DNA of 64,000 nucleotides from Vibrio mimicus (GTDB lineage Bacteria; Pseudomonadota; Gammaproteobacteria; Enterobacterales; Vibrionaceae): NCBI RefSeq assembly GCF_019048845.1, contig NZ_CP077426.1, positions 1,783,501 to 1,847,500 of the forward strand, read 5' to 3'. Shown piece by piece: positions 47,338 to 64,000 of this stretch (position 1 is its first letter; each line of letters starts with the position of its first letter). The notes under the pieces were generated by a model. It saw only the letters and a program-made list of their open reading frames with translations, ran no database searches and was not told where the DNA came from. The position numbers and the translations under genes were made by a program.

Positions 47338-48399
47338 TTATTTGGCAAAGCAGACAAACTGGTAGCGTGTCTGATACTGGTAACGTTCATCCGGCCGTAG
47401 GATGCAGCTTGGCTGAGGCCATTGTGGATGATGGGGAGAATCGGGTAAAAACTGAGTTTCTAAGGCAAGGCCTGCATAATCGGCGTATTCCGCTTCATAA
47501 CGATTTGGCGTACCCGCCAACCAGTTTCCGGTATAAAGCTGCATACCCGGTTTGTCTGTACAGACCGTCAGTTGCACTTTTTCATCGGCGGACCAAAGTT
47601 TCGCGATTGGCTGAGTAGTATCGCGGTCTGAGGCAAAAACATAGCTGTGATCATACCCCTTGGCCGTGATTTGCTGCTCTCCTTGCAATATATGCTCACC
47701 TACCCTTTTGATCTGCGTAAAATCCAATGCCGTCCCTTCTAATGGGCACAGTTCACCCAATGGAATTCCCACCGCATTGGTTGGTACATACAGTGCTGCA
47801 TCAATCCATAGCTTATGGTCAAGACACTGGGTGCCACTTTCTGCACCATTCAAATTAAAGTAAGCATGATTAGTGAGGTTCACCACCGTGGCGCGATCCG
47901 TTGTCGCTTGGTAATCAATGCTCACGCTTCCTTGCTCATCCAAACGATAAGTCACCGCAACGTGCAGATTCCCCGGAAAGCCTTGGTCGCCGTCTTCTGA
48001 CAGCAGTTGAAACGTCACGCTCTGTGCGCTTTGCGCCCTGATTTGCCAACGGCGACGATCAAACCCAATCGCACCACCGTGTAAGGTATTCCCCGCTTGA
48101 TTGGTAGAAAGCGAATATTGCAGCCCATCAATCATGAGTTCACCACGAGCAATTCGATTGGCATAACGTCCAACAGTTGCGCCTAAATAACTGCCTTGGC
48201 GCAAAAAATCCGCCATGCTATTCACGCCCAATAAGACTTCGCGCATTTCATCCCCTACGGGGATAACACAGCTTAGCCATGTCGCACCGATATCCATCAG
48301 CACTACGCGCATTCCGGCTTGATTGGTCAACTCGATAAGATTAGCAGGCTGGCCATCATAGGCCGCCTGCTCTGTCATGCTAGGAAATAACGTGTCCAT
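47338..48399 (-). CDS. galM: Aldose 1-epimerase (galactose mutarotase) GalM
   Basis: A 353-residue enzyme that interconverts alpha- and beta-galactose so that GalK can use the sugar. Conserved blocks are GATVGRYANRIARG, NTLHGGAIGFDRRRW, LTNHAYFNLNG with a catalytic histidine, YDHSYVF, and the C-terminal YAGLALETQFLPDSPHHPQWP containing the catalytic glutamate. It starts 8 bases after galK and closes the galETKM operon. An internal ATG at 48378 (MTEQAAYDG) is an alternative start. Cytosolic. Confidence 0.95.
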   Translation of the reverse strand: MDTLFPSMTEQAAYDGQPANLIELTNQAGMRVVLMDIGATWLSCVIPVGDEMREVLLGVNSMADFLRQGSYLGATVGRYANRIARGELMIDGLQYSLSTNQAGNTLHGGAIGFDRRRWQIRAQSAQSVTFQLLSEDGDQGFPGNLHVAVTYRLDEQGSVSIDYQATTDRATVVNLTNHAYFNLNGAESGTQCLDHKLWIDAALYVPTNAVGIPLGELCPLEGTALDFTQIKRVGEHILQGEQQITAKGYDHSYVFASDRDTTQPIAKLWSADEKVQLTVCTDKPGMQLYTGNWLAGTPNRYEAEYADYAGLALETQFLPDSPHHPQWPQPSCILRPDERYQYQTRYQFVCFAK

Positions 48400-48407
48400 C
48401 GATAGAC

Positions 48408-49568
48408 TTACCCGTGTTTAATCAAGCCTGCGCCCGATGTCGCGTGGCAAACGTAGATTGACTCTTTTAAACCTGTCGCCGCTTGGTATTGGCGTTCAAC
48501 TGCCTGTTTTACCGCATCTACCTGAGTTGGGTGCACTAACGCCACCACACAACCACCAAAGCCGCCACCCGTCATGCGCACACCACCTTGATCACCGATC
48601 ACGGCTTTGACAATGTCAACCAATGTATCAATCTCTTTGACCGTGATTTCAAAATCATCGCGCATGGAAGCGTGAGATTCCGCCATCAGCACACTCAAGT
48701 GAGCCATATCCTGCTGGCGCAGCGCATGCGCCGCTTGCAGAGTACGAGCATTTTCCGTGATGACGTGGCGTGCACGCTTTGCCACCACCTCATCGAGTTT
48801 CGCCACTTGCGCATTAAACTGCTCTAAGCTGACATCACGCAGCGCTTTTACGCCAAAGGCGCGAGCTGCGGTTTCGCACTGTTCGCGGCGAGTGTTGTAC
48901 TCACTCTCCACTAAACCACGCTTTTTATTGGTGTTAATGATCACTACGGCCATCTCTTCTGGCATCGCAACGGCTTCCGTTTCTAGACTACGGCAATCCA
49001 GCAGCATAGCGTGATTGGCTTGTCCTTTGGCGGAAATCATCTGATCCATGATGCCGCAGTTACAACCCACGAACTGGTTTTCAGCTTGCTGACCGTTAAG
49101 CGCGATCTCCGCTTGGCTAATCTCCAGTTGATAAAGTTCTTTGAAGGTTTGACCGATCACCACTTCCAACGCCGCCGAAGAACTTAACCCCGCGCCTTGT
49201 GGCACGTTGCCTGTCACGGCGAGATCAACACCATTAAAAATAAAGCCACGCTCGCGCAAACACTTCACAACACCACGAATGTAGTTCGCCCACATTTTTT
49301 CTGGCACAAAAGTAATCTCTGAATTGAGGTCAAACTCATCAATCGCATGACCATAATCGACAGAAACCACGCGAACACGGTCATCACTACGCTTCGCGGC
49401 TGCGACGACGGTTTGATAATTGATCGCACAAGGCAAAACAAAACCATCGTTGTAATCAGTGTGCTCACCAATCAAGTTAACGCGCCCAGGCGCTTGGATC
49501 AGATGACTTGGCGCATACCCCAACACCTCTTGGAATGCAGTGGTTACGTTATGAATCAGTTCAGACAT
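48408..49568 (-). CDS. galK: Galactokinase GalK
   Basis: A 386-residue GHMP kinase that phosphorylates galactose to galactose-1-phosphate. Landmarks are the galactose signature [19 protein letters not shown], the ATP loop [31 protein letters not shown] with the catalytic Asp, and [14 protein letters not shown] near the C-terminus. The start at 49568 ([10 protein letters not shown]) has GAGAAG upstream; the longer TTG-started frame is unlikely. It lies between galT and galM. Cytosolic. Confidence 0.96.
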   Translation of the reverse strand: MSELIHNVTTAFQEVLGYAPSHLIQAPGRVNLIGEHTDYNDGFVLPCAINYQTVVAAAKRSDDRVRVVSVDYGHAIDEFDLNSEITFVPEKMWANYIRGVVKCLRERGFIFNGVDLAVTGNVPQGAGLSSSAALEVVIGQTFKELYQLEISQAEIALNGQQAENQFVGCNCGIMDQMISAKGQANHAMLLDCRSLETEAVAMPEEMAVVIINTNKKRGLVESEYNTRREQCETAARAFGVKALRDVSLEQFNAQVAKLDEVVAKRARHVITENARTLQAAHALRQQDMAHLSVLMAESHASMRDDFEITVKEIDTLVDIVKAVIGDQGGVRMTGGGFGGCVVALVHPTQVDAVKQAVERQYQAATGLKESIYVCHATSGAGLIKHG

Positions 49569-49633
49569 AGGACTTCTCGCTTTAAAAAGGGAAAACCGCG
49601 CTACCGTTGAGCGTGCGCAGTTCAAAATTGATC

Positions 49634-50698
49634 TTATTGGTGTTTTTCTTGTTCTTTGTAATGAACATCGCTCACCGCACGCAGGCGCTCTGCCGCTTGC
49701 TCCGCCGTTAAATCACGCTGGCTTTCTGCCAACATTTCATAACCAACCATAAATTTACGAATGGTTGCACTACGCAGCAGTGGCGGATAAAACAACGCAT
49801 GTAACTGCCAATGCTCAATGTCAGTGCCAGCTTCAAAAAATGGTGCATAGTGCCAGCCCATGGAATACGGGAATGCGCACTGAAATAAGTTGTCATAACG
49901 ACTGGTGAGCTTTTTGATGGCAAGGGCGAGATCATCACGCTGCTCATCATTGAGCTCATTCATACGGCGGATATGGGTTTTCGGCAGCAACAGCGTTTCA
50001 AACGGCCAAGCCGCCCAATACGGCACCACCGCCAACCAATGCTCCGTTTCCATCACCGTACGCGAGCCATCTTTCAGCTCTACTTGCACGTAATCCACCA
50101 GCAAATTGCGACCATACTGTTGGTAATAGGCTTTAAGATGTTGCTCTTTGCGTTCAATTTCGTTGGGTAAAAAACTGTTCGCCCAAATCTGCCCATGCGG
50201 ATGAGGTTGCGAGCAGCCCATAGTTTCACCTTTGTTCTCAAAGGCTTGAACCCAAACGTACTCTTTGCCCAGTTCTTCTATTTGCTCATTCCACGTTTCA
50301 ATCACGCCACGGATTTTTTCTACCGGCAGTTCTGGCAGGGTTTTGCTGTGATCGGGAGAAAAACAGATGACTCGACTTAAACCACGCACCCCTTGAGTTT
50401 TGAAAAGTGGGTTTTCCGACTCAGGCGCCGCCGGCGAATCCACCATCAATGCCGCAAAGTCATTATTAAACACATAAGTGCCCGAGTAGTTGGGGTTCAC
50501 ATCCCCCGAAATACGGGTATTAGTTGGGCATAAAAAACAGTGTGCATCGTAAGTGGGCAGCTCGGCTAATGCCGGCTTTTCATCTGCGCCACTCCAAGGC
50601 CGTTTTGCACGATGTGGCGAAACGAGAATCCACTGCCCTGTTAACGGGTTATAGCGGCGATGTGGATGATCTACAGGGTTAAACTCTATCTTCGACAT
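49634..50698 (-). CDS. galT: Galactose-1-phosphate uridylyltransferase GalT
   Basis: A 354-residue enzyme exchanging UMP between UDP-glucose and galactose-1-phosphate. The active-site HPHGQIWAN motif carries the uridylylated histidine; the zinc-site cysteines are in [32 protein letters not shown] is the family start. The length is standard. It lies 41 bases after galE and 65 bases before galK on the minus strand. Confidence 0.97.
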   Translation of the reverse strand: MSKIEFNPVDHPHRRYNPLTGQWILVSPHRAKRPWSGADEKPALAELPTYDAHCFLCPTNTRISGDVNPNYSGTYVFNNDFAALMVDSPAAPESENPLFKTQGVRGLSRVICFSPDHSKTLPELPVEKIRGVIETWNEQIEELGKEYVWVQAFENKGETMGCSQPHPHGQIWANSFLPNEIERKEQHLKAYYQQYGRNLLVDYVQVELKDGSRTVMETEHWLAVVPYWAAWPFETLLLPKTHIRRMNELNDEQRDDLALAIKKLTSRYDNLFQCAFPYSMGWHYAPFFEAGTDIEHWQLHALFYPPLLRSATIRKFMVGYEMLAESQRDLTAEQAAERLRAVSDVHYKEQEKHQ

Positions 50699-50739
50699 TT
50701 TTCAACTCTTTGAATTTAATTCTTTATTCTGAGAAATCT

Positions 50740-51756
50740 TTAATCAGCGTAACCATTGGGGTTATTTGATTGCCAACGCCAAGTATCTGCGGTCATTTGT
50801 GCGATAGTGCGAGTCGCCTTCCAGCCCAGTTCGCTTTCGGCTTTAGCGGTGCTTGCCCAACACTCGGCAATATCACCGGCACGGCGTGGGCAGAGTTCAT
50901 AAGGCACTGGCTTACCGCATGCGTTTGCAAAAGCATCAACCATCTCTAAAACACTTGACCCCTTACCCGTGCCTAAGTTGTAAATATGTAAGCCAGCTTT
51001 TTCACCGACCGCTTTCAAAGCCGCAATATGCCCATCGGCCAAATCCATCACATGGATGTAATCACGTACACCGGTGCCATCAGGGGTCGGATAGTCATTG
51101 CCGAAAACCGACAACTGCTTGCGTCGCCCCACCGCAACTTGAGCAATAAAGGGCATGAGGTTGTTAGGAATGCCTTGTGGATCTTCACCCATAGTGCCTG
51201 AAGGATGTGCTCCAACTGGGTTGAAGTAGCGAAGTAAGGTGATGCTCCAATCCTTTTCCGCTTGAAAAAGATCACTTAAACACGCTTCCACCATATGTTT
51301 ACTGCGCCCATAAGGGTTGGTTGTGGCACCGGTTGGTGAATTTTCGGTAATGGGCACATGTTGAGGATCGCCATACACCGTTGCCGAGGAGCTAAACACC
51401 AAACGCTTCACTCCTGCTTTACGCATGCAGCGTGCTAACACCAGCGAACCATTGACGTTGTTGTCATAGTATTCAAGCGGTTTGACGACAGATTCCCCCA
51501 CCGCTTTGAGCCCCGCAAAGTGGATCACGGCGTGGATACGATGCTGAGAAAAGACGGAATCCAAAAAAGTCTCGTCTCGAATATCACCTTGATAAAACAG
51601 AGGTTGTTTGCCCGTCAGTGCTTCAATACGTTTAAGCACCGTCAGTTTGGCATTACACAAGTTATCAATAATGATAGGTTCAATGCCCGCAGCTATCATC
51701 TGCACGCAGGTGTGGCTTCCAATGTAGCCCATCCCACCTGTCACCAATACTTTCAC
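50740..51756 (-). CDS. galE: UDP-glucose 4-epimerase GalE
   Basis: A 338-residue extended SDR that interconverts UDP-galactose and UDP-glucose. It shows VLVTGGMGYIGSHT (NAD binding), SSSATVYGDP with the catalytic Ser/Thr, NPYGRSK with Tyr and Lys, and YFNPVGAHPSG. It is the first gene of galETKM. A GalR-type operator lies 114 bases upstream. AGGAGAG precedes the ATG. Confidence 0.97.
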   Translation of the reverse strand: MKVLVTGGMGYIGSHTCVQMIAAGIEPIIIDNLCNAKLTVLKRIEALTGKQPLFYQGDIRDETFLDSVFSQHRIHAVIHFAGLKAVGESVVKPLEYYDNNVNGSLVLARCMRKAGVKRLVFSSSATVYGDPQHVPITENSPTGATTNPYGRSKHMVEACLSDLFQAEKDWSITLLRYFNPVGAHPSGTMGEDPQGIPNNLMPFIAQVAVGRRKQLSVFGNDYPTPDGTGVRDYIHVMDLADGHIAALKAVGEKAGLHIYNLGTGKGSSVLEMVDAFANACGKPVPYELCPRRAGDIAECWASTAKAESELGWKATRTIAQMTADTWRWQSNNPNGYAD

Positions 51757-53177
<1,421 letters not shown>

Positions 53178-53199
53178 TCCCCACTCAAATTCATTTTTC

Positions 53200-53225
53200 A
53201 GGCACTCATCACGAGTGCCTTTTTT
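53200..53225 (+). terminator. Terminator after ebgR (copy 1 of a duplicated terminator)
   Basis: An 8-bp stem (aggcactc / gagtgcct) with loop ATCAC and a T run. The 24 bases at 53200-53223 recur identically at 54899-54922, so the two copies bracket the two-gene cassette. Confidence 0.92.
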
Positions 53226-53497
53226 ATTTTCACATCTAACAATTAACATTCAAAAATTTAAATCAGGTCAATAACTTTTAGTTAATTGATTTCATCTTCC
53301 ATAAAATTATTCATATCAAGATAAAGTTAAAAATCTTCAATATACCTCACCTATTGAAACACATGATAAAAAGCATCATTGTAATTAACAATGCATTCAC
53401 ATAGATTAACAAACGGAATGTAAATATCACTTATACATTAACAACATTCCAATGATGGATTAGTAATTTATTACGAAAACAATAGAACAGGTGGAAT
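53226..53497 (+). promoter_or_regulatory. AT-rich leader of the two-gene cassette
   Basis: About 270 bases, clearly more AT-rich than the flanking gal and ebg genes, with no supported gene. It presumably holds the promoter of the cassette. No attachment site or integrase was seen. Confidence 0.4.
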
Positions 53498-54181
53498 ATG
53501 AACGAAGATATAAACAATAGAATGATAAGCGTATCAGACGGAACCATTTACACTTATGAAGGCGCTTCAAATATCAGCATAGCGATTGCAAAAGGCGCAT
53601 TAAAGTTTTTAGAAAATCAGTCCCCAACCAGAACCGCCACGACCAAAGCCGATGCATTAGAAACTTTTGGTTATATTCTTGGCTCCACCGGTGGAATTAT
53701 GTCTACTGTTCGTCCAAATTCTGGGCAAGCAGTTAAAACCATCAATTTCACTAATAACACTCCATATATCATTGGTGTTCATACCGCGGGTGGCGATGGC
53801 TTTCGCTCAGGTTATATATCAGGCATGTTCAATACATTGTCACCAGGGGACAATGGGCAAATCAAGTATTCAATTAATCATGCCAACTCAATGAACGATA
53901 TAGATTTAGGGCTATGGTTGATTGCTATGAACTATGAAAAAGACACTTACATCCGTTTTAGGCTCCAGTTCTCACCTATTGGGGATTCACGTCATGGACT
54001 TAAACAGGTTAATTTCACAGACTCTGCAGATATCATCCTCGACAGAGGGGATTTTAGTACCACTGTGACAGGGTTATCTGTATTAGGTAATGGAGAGAAA
54101 CCTTCATTTTCAATTGCAAGTCTGGTTCAGAAGCAGAGCTCATCTGATTTTTGCGTAAATTTCCTACCTTTTGCCATATAA
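53498..54181 (+). CDS. Unknown protein, first of a paralogous-looking pair
   Basis: A 227-residue protein with no signal peptide, membrane helix or recognised family. It has a polar, helical N-terminal 50 residues, then a glycine-rich, beta-type part with TINFTNNTPYIIG (81-93), AGGDGFRSGYISG and LSPGDNGQIKYSI (114-126). The pattern N-x-T-x-Y-x-I followed by a P-G turn recurs in the next gene's product, which is also 227 residues. This layout could suit an aegerolysin- or actinoporin-like beta-sandwich, but that is a guess. AGGTGG precedes the ATG. It sits in an AT-rich cassette between duplicated terminators. Confidence 0.6.
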   Translation: MNEDINNRMISVSDGTIYTYEGASNISIAIAKGALKFLENQSPTRTATTKADALETFGYILGSTGGIMSTVRPNSGQAVKTINFTNNTPYIIGVHTAGGDGFRSGYISGMFNTLSPGDNGQIKYSINHANSMNDIDLGLWLIAMNYEKDTYIRFRLQFSPIGDSRHGLKQVNFTDSADIILDRGDFSTTVTGLSVLGNGEKPSFSIASLVQKQSSSDFCVNFLPFAI

Positions 54182-54191
54182 GGAAAATAGA

Positions 54192-54875
54192 ATGAAACTT
54201 GAAATACAAGCCACAACCTCAGAACAAGCAAATAAAAACTTCTTGAGAGATTATGGTCGATTCTATTCGAAATATCTGTTGTCAACGTCGGAAGAAACAA
54301 ATCAAAGAGTTGGATTTCTTGCCGCTACAAATGCAGCAACAGCATTAATCAGTGGTTGTGTCTCCTTAATTGGCGGTGCACGAAATTTAAAAAGAGAAGA
54401 ACCAACCTATCGCTTAGAAGTTTCAATAACAAACTACACATCTTATTTAATAGCGTTAGTAGAAGCTGATGTAAAAAATGCCATGTTTACAGCACCGTAT
54501 ATTATGCCAGGGCAAGAAGCTTCTATAATTTTCACAGAAAAAGTGGGCAATTTCAGTGATTCTGGCTCACTGTATCGATACAGCCCAATTATCTATATGC
54601 AGATGATTTCCAGTAATGGGAGTAGCCAGGGAATAGAATGTGGTATTGCTGATCAAACCGATTCAACTTCTCGTACTATCTGTATGTCACATATGTCCGG
54701 TGGCGGAAGTTCATGGGTTGAAAACCCTGCTTTAAATAATGCCAGTAAAGATTTACATCTCCCCATTTTCTATTTCACCAATGCTGACAATGCAGTGATC
54801 TCCGTTAAGCCAACAGTGCTATCAAATGATGACTCTGCCGTATTAGACATTATCATTGTAGAAAGAGTGGGGTAA
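54192..54875 (+). CDS. Unknown protein, second of the pair
   Basis: A 227-residue protein starting 10 bases after the previous stop; its ribosome site (AAGGA) overlaps that stop codon, so the two are translated together. It has a hydrophobic small-residue segment (AATNAATALISGCVSLIGGA, 45-64), which might be a membrane-inserting or signal-like helix, then SITNYTSYLIAL (78-89) and APYIMPGQEASIIFT (101-115), matching the layout of its neighbour. No family was recognised. Equal lengths and shared short motifs suggest an ancient duplication and a two-component complex. Function unknown. Confidence 0.6.
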   Translation: MKLEIQATTSEQANKNFLRDYGRFYSKYLLSTSEETNQRVGFLAATNAATALISGCVSLIGGARNLKREEPTYRLEVSITNYTSYLIALVEADVKNAMFTAPYIMPGQEASIIFTEKVGNFSDSGSLYRYSPIIYMQMISSNGSSQGIECGIADQTDSTSRTICMSHMSGGGSSWVENPALNNASKDLHLPIFYFTNADNAVISVKPTVLSNDDSAVLDIIIVERVG

Positions 54876-54898
54876 CTTCCTCCCTCATGTTTATTACT

Positions 54899-54925
54899 AG
54901 GCACTCATCACGAGTGCCTTTTGCA
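54899..54925 (+). terminator. Terminator after the two-gene cassette (copy 2)
   Basis: The same stem, loop and first four T residues as the terminator at 53200; the bases beyond 54922 differ. It follows the second cassette gene by 23 bases. Confidence 0.92.
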
Positions 54926-55037
54926 TTTTTTTACTTTATTTTTACCCGAAGACGCCACCACCAACCTCTCACTAGGCGTTTCTTTATCCAGATCACATCT
55001 ACTGTTTAAAACTCGCTCATTTCCGTGATCGAGTTAA

Positions 55038-55081
55038 AGGTAAACGTTTTCACCAATTTCATTTAGTAAAACTTTTACTAA
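55038..55081. promoter_or_regulatory. Operator pair upstream of ebgA
   Basis: Two LacI-family-like sites lie just before ebgA. AGGTAAACGTTTTCAC (55038-55053) resembles the GalR consensus with a perfect right half. TTAGTAAAACTTTTACTAA (55063-55081) is a perfect palindrome around one base; a similar AGTAAAACTTTACT occurs at 60411 before ygjJ. The second is the better candidate for the EbgR site. Confidence 0.65.

Positions 55082-64000
<8,919 letters not shown>

Overview
The window reads as a chromosomal segment of a Vibrio close to V. cholerae (V. cholerae, V. mimicus, V. metoecus or similar). Several blocks resemble, from memory, the V. cholerae chromosome I stretch that runs from the ugp glycerol-3-phosphate genes through katG, the sodC/ankyrin/katB oxidative-stress genes and the gal operon. 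An ERIC-type repeat and a typical marine-Vibrio LuxCDABEG set agree with this. No tRNA, rRNA, CRISPR, integrase or transposase was seen.

Layout. 1-3870: the end of a ugp glycerol-3-phosphate/glycerophosphodiester operon (ugpA', ugpE, ugpC, a DeoR-type repressor, ugpQ). 3896-4739 (minus): YhcH/EbgC-family protein and RidA. 5195-7369: catalase-peroxidase KatG. 7438-22814: an AT-rich accessory block. It starts with an ERIC element, then a five-gene cluster of diverged nucleotide/histidine-pathway enzymes (HisA-like, PRTase-like, HAD phosphatase, PurA-like, NUDIX) with tight or overlapping junctions, a small secreted protein, luxCDABEG, a second small secreted protein, and an FAD oxidoreductase/membrane protein pair. 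22880-25048: a LysR regulator divergent from an exported metallo-beta-lactamase-fold protein. 25139-28736 (minus): a chemoreceptor, two small membrane proteins and the YqfB amidohydrolase. 29029-32612: an SDR, then periplasmic SodC, an ankyrin protein and a periplasmic catalase. 33059-38185: an RclC/YkgB-like membrane protein and a 1530-residue AcfD/SslE-like M60 metalloprotease lipoprotein. 38514-45448: a TtrSR/ThsSR-like two-component system divergent from a rhodanese, a GltD-like Fe-S flavoprotein, a CCG-domain protein and a TVP38 membrane protein. 45543-47264: a lone YnjC-like ABC permease. 47338-51756 (minus): galETKM. 52191-64000: ebgR, a two-gene cassette of unknown proteins, then ebgA, ebgC, ygjI, ygjJ and ygjK (the last cut by the window end), in the gene order I recall for the E. 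coli ebg-ygj locus.

How the parts work together. The ebg/ygj genes would release and import sugars from beta-galactosides and alpha-glucosides, and galETKM would feed galactose into glycolysis. A GalR-type operator lies between galE and ebgR, and shared palindromes lie before ebgA and ygjJ. KatG, SodC and KatB remove peroxide and superoxide. The lux genes make light from FMNH2, O2 and a fatty aldehyde, with LuxG regenerating FMNH2.

The best candidate for an undescribed system is the HisA/PRTase/HAD/PurA/NUDIX cluster. No terminator or long promoter-sized gap separates it from luxC, so all of these genes may share one long transcript. Its HisA-like and PurA-like enzymes carry changes in active-site loops, which suggests a modified nucleotide or nucleoside product rather than ordinary purine or histidine synthesis. 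Second candidates are the two-gene cassette at 53.2-54.9 kb, bracketed by two identical copies of a terminator, and the sulfur-redox-like operon at 41.2-45.4 kb.
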